Shown here one piece after another: positions 49,807-57,702 of a stretch of DNA of 64,000 nt. Made by a program: the position numbers and the translations under genes. The notes beneath the pieces are model-generated. The model was given only the letters and a program-made list of their open reading frames with translations, was not told where the DNA came from and did not search any database. Source of the DNA: Mucilaginibacter frigoritolerans. GTDB lineage: Bacteria > Bacteroidota > Bacteroidia > Sphingobacteriales > Sphingobacteriaceae. Within the stretch, counting starts at the first letter, position 1; each line of letters opens with the position of its first letter. The stretch is taken from positions 62,001-126,000 of the forward strand of contig NZ_VLLI01000007.1 of assembly GCF_007830615.1 (NCBI RefSeq). Reading direction: 5' to 3'.

Positions 49807-50925
49807 ATGAAGAAAATAACACGCTTTTTTTGGTTCTGCTCAGGAGCACACGTTGGCACATTAAAAAAATACCCTTTAGAACATAATAAATATGTAGGTA
49901 TTGGGGCAACCATATTTTTCACCGCATTATTTGCGTCGCTATCTGGCGGCTACGCCATGTATTTTGTTTTTAGCGGAAATGATTTTGCAGTAGTATTTGC
50001 CATTCTGTTTGGTTTGCTGTGGGGTACGGCCATATTTAACATGGATCGCTACATCGTATCAAGTATTGATAAACAAGGCTCAACCAATCAGCAGATATTA
50101 CAGGCATCTCCCCGGATATTATTAGCTATTATGATAGGGATAGTAATATCGAGGCCATTGGAGCTGAAAATATTTGATAAAGAGATCCGTCAGAAGTTAA
50201 AAACATCTTACCTGAAGGGCCAGCACAGAAAAATTGACACCCTGCAAAAAACATACGGACAAAAGTATGCTATGGAGCTGGGTAAAACTGTAGATCTTAA
50301 AAAGGAAAAAGACTCGCTTGAAAAAGATATTAATCGCTCCAGGTATCAGTTAAACCAGGAAGTTTTTGGTGATAAATCCAATCAAACATCCGGAATTGTT
50401 GGTTATGGCACTTATGCCAAGCAAAAGCAGGCTGTATTGGAGGAAAAAGAAAACCGCCTTAAAACCGTAACTGAAGACGAGGGCAAAATGGATCAGTACC
50501 TGAGTGCCCGCAAAGATTATGAAGGTTTAAACAGCATCCGCCTTTTCAGCGATCATCAATTGGACAGCTTGTCGAACGTAGCCGGTTTTTCGGACCGGAA
50601 CTGGGCACTGGGACAATTATCATACAACGAAAACGGAACACGCGACCTGGATACTTATCTAGCCGAATCATTTATCAGCTACCTGTTTATTTTATTTGAA
50701 TGCTTACCGGTATTTGTAAAGCTGATGTCACCTAAAGGCCCATATGATGTAGCCGTAGCCAAACTTTCAGAAGCCGACATCCATTATGCCGAGCGCGATA
50801 AAGAGCGCAACATCACCGTAACCGATAGCGTATACGACCATCACCTGGATAGTGAAATTGATAAGCAAAAAAAGATCATCACCGGACAATCTGACTATGA
50901 CCTGGAACGGCATAGCTACGATTAA
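49807..50925 (+). CDS. DUF4407 membrane protein
   Basis: From ATG 49807 the protein has 372 residues. It starts MKKITRFFWFCSGAHVGTLKKYPLEHNKYVG, typical of DUF4407, with hydrophobic segments IGATIFFTALFASLSGGYAMYFVF, VVFAILFGLLWGTAIF and ILLAIMIGIVISRPLELKIF. A long charged coiled coil follows (about residues 130-250; KKEKDSLEKDINRSRYQLNQ), then a last membrane segment (YLFILFECLPVFVKLM). The architecture of N-terminal membrane helices, a coiled coil and a C-terminal helix suggests an envelope scaffold, but the function is unknown. It is a single gene with its own -7 box. Confidence 0.85.
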   Translation: MKKITRFFWFCSGAHVGTLKKYPLEHNKYVGIGATIFFTALFASLSGGYAMYFVFSGNDFAVVFAILFGLLWGTAIFNMDRYIVSSIDKQGSTNQQILQASPRILLAIMIGIVISRPLELKIFDKEIRQKLKTSYLKGQHRKIDTLQKTYGQKYAMELGKTVDLKKEKDSLEKDINRSRYQLNQEVFGDKSNQTSGIVGYGTYAKQKQAVLEEKENRLKTVTEDEGKMDQYLSARKDYEGLNSIRLFSDHQLDSLSNVAGFSDRNWALGQLSYNENGTRDLDTYLAESFISYLFILFECLPVFVKLMSPKGPYDVAVAKLSEADIHYAERDKERNITVTDSVYDHHLDSEIDKQKKIITGQSDYDLERHSYD

Positions 50926-50996
50926 TCCGGAATAAAATTTCGCTTTAGATCCAAACTGCTGCATTGAGGACAAGGTGATTAAATTAAGAAAACAAA

Positions 50997-51172
50997 CCTT
51001 CTCTCACCCTCTTTGCCGCTTGCGGCAGAGAGGGTGAACGAGCGAAGCAACGTTCGGGTGAGTCCACTCTACTAGCGGCATTAACGTGAATGCATTGGCG
51101 TATCGACTCATCCTGACGTTCTCCGCCTTTAGGCGGATGGTCGACCTTCTCTCAGGCAAGCCGTAAAGAAGG
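50997..51172. repeat. Dispersed modular repeat, copy A
   Basis: This about 175-base element starts with a CACCCTCTTT...AGAGAGGGTG hairpin, then CGGGTGAGT, the core GCGGCATTAACGTGAATGCA, GACTCAT and further hairpins (CTCCGCC...GGCGGA). The same modules in the same order, with different hairpin loops, occur at 61841-61998. No protein is encoded; it fills the gap between the DUF4407 and peptidase genes. Confidence 0.75.
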
Positions 51173-51289
51173 TAATCTTAGCAGTTGAAAAAAATCATTC
51201 TTAAGTTAATTAAATTATCCGGCGGAACTCGGCTTTTTTGCCTTTATCTCAAAAAGATTATATTAGCAAAACCAACCCACAATTGCAAA

Positions 51290-53404
51290 ATGAAATATTA
51301 TACCTGTTTATCAGCAGCTGTATTAGTTTGCAGCTTCGCCCATGCACAACAAATGAACACAAAGAAATTATCGTACCCTGCAACTAAAAAAGTTGACACC
51401 GTAAATACCTATTTTGGCACCACCGTGCCTGATCCTTACAGCTGGCTGGAAAACGACCGAGCTGACGACACCAAAGAATGGGTGAAGGAAGAAAATAAAG
51501 TTACGCAGGATTATCTGTCCCAAATTCCATATCGTGATGCCATGCATACACGCCTGCAACAATTATGGAATTACGAAAAATACAGTGCACCGTTTAAAGA
51601 AGGCAAATACACCTATTTTTATAAGAACGATGGCTTACAGAATCAATCTGTTTTATGGCGGCAGGAAGGTGATGGCACGCCTGAGATATTTCTTGACCCT
51701 AATAAATTCTCAACAGATGGTACCACCTCTTTGCAAGGCATCAGCTTTACAAAGGATGGCAGCATGGCAGCCTACCAGCTATCAGAAGGCGGCAGCGACT
51801 GGCGCAAGGTTATTATTATAAAAACCGCAGATAAAAGTATGATTGGCGATACCCTTACTGATATAAAATTCAGCGGTATAGCCTGGCACGGCAATGAAGG
51901 TTTTTATTACAGCAGCTATGATAAACCCAAAACCGGCTCACAATTATCCGGACTGACGCAATTTCATAAATTGTTTTATCACCAGTTAGGCACAACCCAG
52001 CATACTGATAAATTAATTTTCGGAGGCGAAGAAACACAACGCCGTTATATTGGCGCTTACTTAACCGAAGATGAACGCTTCCTGGTGATCTCTGCTGCCA
52101 ATACCACTACCGGTAATGAGTTGTACCTGCAAGATCTGAGTTTGCCTGATAGCAAAATTGTTAAAGTGGTTGACAATTTTGACAACGAACATACCATTCT
52201 GGATAACGTAGGCAGTAAGCTGTATATCTTAACCAACCTGTACTCGCCCAACTTTAAAATTGTAACGGTTGATGCTGCAAATCCACAACCCATACACTGG
52301 AAAGATTTGATCCCAACTACCACCAACGTTTTAACAGCTTCAACCGGGGGAGGTAAAATCTTTGCTGAATACTTGAAAGATGCTACCTCGCTGGTACTCC
52401 AATATGATATGGACGGAAAACTGGAGCGTACCATTACCCTGCCTTCGGTAGGTTCGGCAGGTGGTTTCGGTGCTAAAAAACAAGAAAAGGAAACTTATTA
52501 TACCTTCACCAATTACGTTTATCCGCCAACTATTTTTAAGTATGATATTGCAACCGGCGTATCTACGGTTTACAAAAAATCAGGAGTTCAATTTGATCCG
52601 TCGCTGTATGAGAGCAAGCAGGTGTTTTATGCCTCCAAAGATGGCACCAAAATACCGATGATTATCACCTACAAAAAGGGCATGGTATTAAATGGGCACA
52701 ACCCAACATTATTGTATGCCTATGGAGGTTTCGGCATCAGCCTTACGCCTGCATTTAGTACCAGCAACATTATGCTGCTGGAGCATGGTGGTATTTATGC
52801 CGTACCTAACCTGCGCGGTGGTGGCGAGTACGGTGAAAAATGGCATAAAGCAGGCATAAAAATGAAGAAGCAAAATGTGTTTGATGATTTTATTGCCGCT
52901 GCCGAATACCTCATTAAACATAAATATACATCTAAAGATTACCTTGCCATTTCAGGCGGCTCTAACGGAGGGCTACTGATTGGAGCCGTTATGACCCAAC
53001 GTCCTGACCTATGTAAAGTAGCTTTACCGGCCGTGGGTGTATTGGACATGCTGCGTTACAACCAGTTTACTGCAGGTGCAGGATGGAGCTATGATTACGG
53101 TACTGCCGAAGATTCAAAAGAAATGTTTGACTACCTGTATAAATATTCGCCGTACCATGCTTTAAAACCAGCCAGTTACCCGGCTACGATGGTTACTACT
53201 GCCGATCATGATGACCGTGTAGTACCTGCACATTCATTTAAGTTTGCTGCCCGCCTGCAGGAATACCAGCAAGGCCCTGCCCCGGTAATTATCCGCATTG
53301 AAACCAAGGCGGGCCATGGTGCAGGCCAAAGTACAGAACAAGTAATAAGTGGTCAGGTTGATAAATGGGCGTTTATGTTCTGGAATATGGGCATCACTTT
53401 TTAA
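51290..53404 (+). CDS. Prolyl oligopeptidase family serine peptidase (S9A)
   Basis: From ATG 51290 the protein has 704 residues and starts with a signal peptide (MKYYTCLSAAVLVCSFAHA, then Q). Frame codons upstream of this ATG lie in a stretch without family resemblance. The N-terminal seven-bladed propeller holds YPATKKVDTVNTYFGTTVPDPYSWLE. The catalytic domain has NLRGGGEYGEKWHKAG, the nucleophile in AISGGSNGGLLIGAVM, Asp in TADHDDRVVPAHS and His in KAGHGAGQ. It cuts short peptides after proline, probably in the periplasm. A palindromic terminator-like hairpin follows the stop. Confidence 0.93.
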   Translation: MKYYTCLSAAVLVCSFAHAQQMNTKKLSYPATKKVDTVNTYFGTTVPDPYSWLENDRADDTKEWVKEENKVTQDYLSQIPYRDAMHTRLQQLWNYEKYSAPFKEGKYTYFYKNDGLQNQSVLWRQEGDGTPEIFLDPNKFSTDGTTSLQGISFTKDGSMAAYQLSEGGSDWRKVIIIKTADKSMIGDTLTDIKFSGIAWHGNEGFYYSSYDKPKTGSQLSGLTQFHKLFYHQLGTTQHTDKLIFGGEETQRRYIGAYLTEDERFLVISAANTTTGNELYLQDLSLPDSKIVKVVDNFDNEHTILDNVGSKLYILTNLYSPNFKIVTVDAANPQPIHWKDLIPTTTNVLTASTGGGKIFAEYLKDATSLVLQYDMDGKLERTITLPSVGSAGGFGAKKQEKETYYTFTNYVYPPTIFKYDIATGVSTVYKKSGVQFDPSLYESKQVFYASKDGTKIPMIITYKKGMVLNGHNPTLLYAYGGFGISLTPAFSTSNIMLLEHGGIYAVPNLRGGGEYGEKWHKAGIKMKKQNVFDDFIAAAEYLIKHKYTSKDYLAISGGSNGGLLIGAVMTQRPDLCKVALPAVGVLDMLRYNQFTAGAGWSYDYGTAEDSKEMFDYLYKYSPYHALKPASYPATMVTTADHDDRVVPAHSFKFAARLQEYQQGPAPVIIRIETKAGHGAGQSTEQVISGQVDKWAFMFWNMGITF

Positions 53405-53415
53405 TAACAGCTATT

Positions 53416-53447
53416 GTAAAAGGTTAGTGTTAACATTAACCTTTTAC
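53416..53447. terminator. 32-base palindromic hairpin after the peptidase gene
   Basis: GTAAAAGGTTA (53416-53426) pairs with TAACCTTTTAC (53437-53447), and the centre TGTTAACA is itself palindromic. It could be a terminator or an operator for the lactonase gene 44 bases later; there is no T-run. Confidence 0.55.
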
Positions 53448-53491
53448 CTGATAATTATTATCTTGCATGCGTAACCAATTCATCTTTCAAA

Positions 53492-54628
53492 ATGAGAAAA
53501 TTCCTGGTAATTATTTCGCTGCTGTTCCCGGTAGCTATTTACGCACAGCATAAAAAAACAGGCCCTTCGAGCTATGATTTGCTGATAGGCACCTATACCA
53601 AAGGTAAAAGCAAAGGCATTTATGTTTATCGTTTCTACGTTCAATCGGGCCATATGGCTTTTTTAAATGAGATTGACGGAGTAGATAATCCATCATACCT
53701 TACTGTTTCAAATGATAATAAATTTGTTTACGCAGTAAATGAAATCGGTAAAAACGGAGAAGTTAGCGCCTTTACTTTCGATCCAAAACAAGGAAAACTG
53801 GCGTTTATCAACAAACAACCATCGGGCGGTGCAGATCCTTGCTACATTTCAGAAGACAAGGACCAGCAAAATGTATTTATAGCCAATTACAGCAGCGGCA
53901 CAATGGCCGTTTTACCTGTAAATAAAGATGGCTCCCTGAAACCGGCATCACAAATAGTGAAGGATGAAGGTCATGGCGTAAACAAAGACAGGCAGGAAGG
54001 TCCGCATGTGCATATTGCGCAGTTATCGCCCGATGAAAAATATCTTCTATACAGCGATTTGGGTACCGATAAATTGAACATCATGCGGTATCATGCGTCA
54101 CACCCACAGCCGTTAACCCCTGCTTCACCTGCTTTTGTAAGTGTGAAAGATGGTGAGGGGCCACGTCACATCGTTTTTTCGAACGATAAAAAATATGTTT
54201 ACCTCGTAACCGAAATGGGATCGGCAGTACATGTTTTTGATTATGACAATGGCAAACTGAAAGAAAAACAATCCATAACCCTGCTTGCTGACGGCTTTAA
54301 AGGACAAACCGCAGGTGCAGCCATCCATATCTCGCCAGATGGTAAATTCCTTTATGCTTCAAACCGTTTAGAAACCAATGAAATCAGTGTATTTGCAATT
54401 GATCAGGAAACGGGTACATTAACATTTGTACAGCGCACATCAACAGAAGGCAAAAACCCACGCGATTTCGCTATTGATCCATCAGGCAGTTTCATGGTGG
54501 TAGCGAACCAGGATAGTGATAGTATTTTTGTTTACAAGATTGATAAAGCTTCCGGCAGAATATATAGGATTTCTGTAGCCATAGAAATTGGCAATCCGGT
54601 TTGCTTAAAATTTACGCCTGCTGAGTAG
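53492..54628 (+). CDS. Secreted lactonase-family seven-bladed beta-propeller
   Basis: This 378-residue protein has a signal peptide (MRKFLVIISLLFPVAIYA, then Q). A full-length propeller of the 6-phosphogluconolactonase (YbhE)/carboxymuconate cyclase type follows: LLIGTYTKGKSKGIYVYRF, NPSYLTVSNDNKFVYAVNE, GADPCYISEDKDQQNVFIANY, EGPHVHIAQLSPDEKYLLYSDLG, EGPRHIVFSNDKKYVY and GKNPRDFAIDPSGSFMVVANQDSDSI. The export signal argues against a role in the cytoplasmic pentose phosphate pathway; a periplasmic lactone or sugar acid is likelier. Substrate unproven. A shared hairpin terminator separates it from the convergent bshA. Confidence 0.9.
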   Translation: MRKFLVIISLLFPVAIYAQHKKTGPSSYDLLIGTYTKGKSKGIYVYRFYVQSGHMAFLNEIDGVDNPSYLTVSNDNKFVYAVNEIGKNGEVSAFTFDPKQGKLAFINKQPSGGADPCYISEDKDQQNVFIANYSSGTMAVLPVNKDGSLKPASQIVKDEGHGVNKDRQEGPHVHIAQLSPDEKYLLYSDLGTDKLNIMRYHASHPQPLTPASPAFVSVKDGEGPRHIVFSNDKKYVYLVTEMGSAVHVFDYDNGKLKEKQSITLLADGFKGQTAGAAIHISPDGKFLYASNRLETNEISVFAIDQETGTLTFVQRTSTEGKNPRDFAIDPSGSFMVVANQDSDSIFVYKIDKASGRIYRISVAIEIGNPVCLKFTPAE

Positions 54629-54649
54629 GCAAGCGGATTAAAAAGTATT

Positions 54650-54698
54650 AAAGCACAAAGTTAAAGGCAATTAAAACACCTTCGGCTTTGTGCTTTTT
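54650..54698. terminator. Bidirectional terminator between lactonase gene and bshA
   Basis: AAAGCACAAAG (54650-54660) pairs with CTTTGTGCTTT (54686-54696) around a 25-base loop, with a T-run on plus and an A/T stretch suited to minus. Confidence 0.75.
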
Positions 54699-54700
54699 AT

Positions 54701-55855
54701 TTACATTTTACAGCTTAAAGCTTTTTCCTTGCAACGTTCTATTACTTCAATATAATAGCTTTCGTAAATAGGCAGTATGTTAGCCAGGTCGAACTCTTTG
54801 GCACGGGCAAGTGCGTTTTCTTTAAATTGCTGCAAGCGGGCCTCATCTTCCAAAATATAAATCGCTTTTTCGGCCATTCCGTCAACGTCACCAACATCTT
54901 TCAAAAACCCGGTTACGCCTTCAACATTCAGCTCTGGCAAACCACCGGCATTTGTACTGATAACAGGCACCTTGCAAGCCATTGCTTCCAACGCTGCCAA
55001 GCCAAAGCTTTCTGATTCTGATGGCATTAAAAACAAGTCGGATACGGATAGTATTTCTTCAATAGCATCCTGTTTCCCTAAAAAGCGCACATTTTCCCAA
55101 ACATCCAGATCACGGCATAGCTGCTCACAATAAGAACGTTCGCCGCCATCGCCCACCATCAGTAATTTTGAAGGGATGGTTTTAACTAGCTGGGCAAAAA
55201 TCTTCACCACATCCTGCGTACGCTTTACCTTGCGGAAGTTGGAGGTATGTACAATTATTTTTTCACCGAAAGGAGCAATCGCTTTTTTAAAGTGATCTTT
55301 AGCTTTCAGACTGAAACGGGTAAGATCAATAAAGTTAGGAATCACCCTGATATCGTTCTCAATCTCAAAAAAGCTATAGGTGTCATTCCTCAAATGTTCT
55401 GATACAGCTGTTACCCCGTCAGATTTATTGATAGAAAAAGTAACTACCGGCTTAAAGGTACGGTCGCGACCTACCAGCGTAATATCGGTACCATGCAGGG
55501 TGGTAACCACCGGTATATAAATACCATAGGTCATTAATATTTGTTTAGCCATAAATGCTGCCGAAGCATGTGGTATGGCGTAATGAACATGTAAAACATC
55601 CAGCTTTTCAAATCGCACTACATCAACCAAACGACTGGCCAAAGCAAGCTCATATGGCGGAAAATCAAAAAGCGGATAGTTGGATACAGATACCTCGTGA
55701 TAAAATAAATTTTCGGAAAAAAGATCTAACCGGGCAGGCTGATTATAAGTTACAAAATGTACCTGGTGCCCACGGTCTGCAAGGGCTTTGCCCAGTTCAG
55801 TTGCAACAACCCCGCTACCTCCAAAAGTTGGGTAACAAACTATTCCGATCTTCAT
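54701..55855 (-). CDS. bshA: N-acetyl-alpha-D-glucosaminyl L-malate synthase (bacillithiol synthesis)
   Basis: This 384-residue GT4 enzyme starts with the hallmark MKIGIVCYPTFGGSGVVATE, followed by HFVTYNQPARLD, VSNYPLFDFPPYELALAS and HVHYAIPHASAAF, which are specific to BshA. The donor site is LFLMPSESESFGLAALEAMACKVPVI. It transfers GlcNAc from UDP-GlcNAc to L-malate, the first step of bacillithiol, a low-molecular-weight thiol made by some Bacillota and many Bacteroidota. bshB and bshC are not in the window. The leader on the minus strand contains a nested hairpin (arms ATGAAAC at 55880-55886 and GTTTCAT at 55923-55929) that could be regulatory. Confidence 0.94.
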   Translation of the reverse strand: MKIGIVCYPTFGGSGVVATELGKALADRGHQVHFVTYNQPARLDLFSENLFYHEVSVSNYPLFDFPPYELALASRLVDVVRFEKLDVLHVHYAIPHASAAFMAKQILMTYGIYIPVVTTLHGTDITLVGRDRTFKPVVTFSINKSDGVTAVSEHLRNDTYSFFEIENDIRVIPNFIDLTRFSLKAKDHFKKAIAPFGEKIIVHTSNFRKVKRTQDVVKIFAQLVKTIPSKLLMVGDGGERSYCEQLCRDLDVWENVRFLGKQDAIEEILSVSDLFLMPSESESFGLAALEAMACKVPVISTNAGGLPELNVEGVTGFLKDVGDVDGMAEKAIYILEDEARLQQFKENALARAKEFDLANILPIYESYYIEVIERCKEKALSCKM

Positions 55856-56088
55856 TTATAACGATTGTTTAAATTGAGAATGAAACCTAAAGGCGTCTCT
55901 CACGCGCCCTTTTTGTGTTTAAGTTTCATCGCTGCAAGTTTAACAGCAATTTATGGCAATAGTGTTAAACATATGTAAAATGATTGATGGGCATTTACAA
56001 TTTATCAAATTTATAATTATTGCAAAACCCTAAACAATAGTTACTTACAAGTTAACTATTTAAATTTATTAAATTGCACTGAAATAGT

Positions 56089-56096
56089 TAGTTTTG
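56089..56096 (+). promoter_or_regulatory. -7 box of the fatty-acid-synthase-like locus
   Basis: TAGTTTTG matches TAnnTTTG and overlaps an in-frame TTG at 56094, which supports the ATG at 56109 as the first start of the locus. Confidence 0.5.
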
Positions 56097-56108
56097 AACA
56101 TCGCCCTG

Positions 56109-56834
56109 ATGGAAAAAAAAAAGGTATTAATAACCGGTGCCAGTAAAGGTTTAGGCCTGGCCATTTCGAAAAAGTTATCTTCAACTTATGAATTGATATT
56201 GCATGCCTCAAAAGAAGAGAGTTTTACTTCTGTTGAGCCAGGCAGCCATCTGTTATGTGCCGATTTTTCGGACCCTGAACAACTGGCTAATTTCTGCAAG
56301 CAACTGAAAAAACAACACGGTGAAACCCTTTACGCGGTAATTAACAATGCCGGGGTAACTTATGATAAGCCCTTGAATTTTCAGCCGGAGCGGGAGATTG
56401 ATGCCATGCTGAACGTAAATCTGCGGGCACCCATCATGATTTGTAAAACCGCCATGAAGATTTTCGGTTTATATGGTCGCGGTGTGATTATTAATATCAG
56501 TTCGGTTGTTGGCGAAAGCGGCAATGCATTTCAATCGGTTTACGCAGCAACCAAGGCCGGTCTTACGGCACTTACCCGGTCGCTGGCGCAGGAAGCTGCG
56601 GCATTGAATGAAAGCGATCATAACATCAGGGTGCTGAGTGTATCGCCTGGTTTTGTGGAAACGGATATGACAGCAGGTATTCCCGATGCTATAAAAGAAA
56701 AATATCTGCATATGATCCCCGCAAAACGATTTGGCAAGGTTGATGATATTGCCGATGCAATTGAATTTCTGATATCGGATAAAGCTTCATATATTAACGG
56801 GACAAATATCCATATCAATGGCGGCCTATTATGA
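56109..56834 (+). CDS. 3-oxoacyl-ACP reductase-like short-chain dehydrogenase
   Basis: From ATG 56109 the protein has 241 residues (MEKKKVLITGASKGLGLAIS). SDR landmarks are the cofactor loop GASKGLG, AVINNAGVTYDKPL, the catalytic Ser in INISSVVGESG, and the YxxxK pair in VYAATKAGLTALTRSLAQE. Then come SVSPGFVETDM and INGTNIHINGG. It is FabG-like and would reduce 3-ketoacyl-ACP using NADPH. It is the first of eight genes packed with overlaps or tiny gaps that together hold every activity of an elongation cycle. It overlaps the dehydratase-like gene by 4 bases (ATGA). An earlier TTG is disfavoured because it lies in the promoter box. Confidence 0.9.
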   Translation: MEKKKVLITGASKGLGLAISKKLSSTYELILHASKEESFTSVEPGSHLLCADFSDPEQLANFCKQLKKQHGETLYAVINNAGVTYDKPLNFQPEREIDAMLNVNLRAPIMICKTAMKIFGLYGRGVIINISSVVGESGNAFQSVYAATKAGLTALTRSLAQEAAALNESDHNIRVLSVSPGFVETDMTAGIPDAIKEKYLHMIPAKRFGKVDDIADAIEFLISDKASYINGTNIHINGGLL

Positions 56835-57424
56835 TAACCGATAAAGAAACCTATTTAAATATCATTCAAAATGGTAATCTTGTTGGTGTACCACCCGAGC
56901 AAATGCTACTGCATGGCCCAACAAAAAGATACGTAGATAAATATCTGTGGCATTCGCCCAATAAAGGGATTGTAACCAGGTATTCGCCTACCGAAAGAGA
57001 TGTAGAAGATCACTTCGGCATTTTCAGAGGGGTTGACCAGGTAGAGGCTTTTGCACAGGCAAGTACGGTATCGTGCGCCACTTTTTTGGAATGCCGTAAA
57101 CTAAACTGTACCCCGGCAGAGTTAAAGGAAATGTTTATCCCGGCTTTTATAAGTATTGGTAACGTTAACTTTTATAACTACCTGGAGTATGGCGATACCT
57201 TTGTCTGTTTAGGCAATATCACCTTTTATAAATGGAGGCAGATGGCTTGCAACGGCCGTATTTATAAAGTACCGAAAGGCATTAACCCTGATGATTATTT
57301 TAGTGATTTTACAGAGGAAAGATTATTAAAATATGATATTAGCAAAGATTTTATCCAGGTAGCCGAACTGTTTGACATTACCGGCCGAGCTATAAAAATT
57401 GAACTTTTTAAAAAACCCGAATAA
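56831..57424 (+). CDS. Hot-dog fold dehydratase-like protein (FabZ/FabA-related)
   Basis: This 197-residue protein has a segment VEDHFGIFRGVDQVEAFAQAS that mirrors the FabZ active-site helix (HFPG...PGVxxxEAxAQ), with His61 and Glu72 as the likely catalytic pair. The two residues stand three positions closer than in FabZ. The rest fits a single hot-dog domain (ISIGNVNFYNYLEYGDTFVCLGNITFYKW). In the context of a ketoreductase, ACP and ketosynthase it would dehydrate 3-hydroxyacyl-ACP. The protein is longer than FabZ (about 150 residues) at both ends. Assignment is from motif and context and is less secure than for its neighbours. Confidence 0.75.
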   Translation: MITDKETYLNIIQNGNLVGVPPEQMLLHGPTKRYVDKYLWHSPNKGIVTRYSPTERDVEDHFGIFRGVDQVEAFAQASTVSCATFLECRKLNCTPAELKEMFIPAFISIGNVNFYNYLEYGDTFVCLGNITFYKWRQMACNGRIYKVPKGINPDDYFSDFTEERLLKYDISKDFIQVAELFDITGRAIKIELFKKPE

Positions 57425-57429
57425 TTAAT

Positions 57430-57699
57430 ATGGAAAGACAAGAAATACTTGATGGTTTAATTGAGGTATTGAAAACGATAAGAACAATTGATCCGGAAAG
57501 ATTGGTTGGCGTAACCGAAGAAACAGATTTTTTAACCGACTTAAGTACACCATCAACTGAGTTAATCAATATTGCTGCAAAGGTGGAACACAAATTCGAT
57601 ATTGAGTTTGATGATGATGATATAGACCACATGGGTTCAAAAGTTAAAGACATTATCGACCTGATCATTATGGTTAAGGCTCGTGGCGAAAATGAATAA
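57430..57699 (+). CDS. Acyl carrier protein with atypical attachment motif
   Basis: This 89-residue acidic four-helix protein has the layout of ACP (length, helix II with ELINIAAKVEHKFDIEFDDDDIDHM, then VKDIIDLIIMV). The phosphopantetheine site, normally DSL, reads PST here (Ser42 in LSTPSTELIN), with Pro and Thr flanking the Ser. It is therefore a dedicated carrier rather than the housekeeping AcpP. It lies 5 bases after the dehydratase-like gene and 3 before the ketosynthase gene. The locus has its own holo-ACP synthase, which may be specialised for this unusual site. Confidence 0.85.
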   Translation: MERQEILDGLIEVLKTIRTIDPERLVGVTEETDFLTDLSTPSTELINIAAKVEHKFDIEFDDDDIDHMGSKVKDIIDLIIMVKARGENE

Positions 57700-57702
57700 T
57701 TT

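Noticed and set aside
50926..51289. N-terminal extension of the prolyl oligopeptidase upstream of 51290
   Set aside because: The ATG at 51290 starts a perfect signal peptide; the extension would bury it behind 35 residues without family match.
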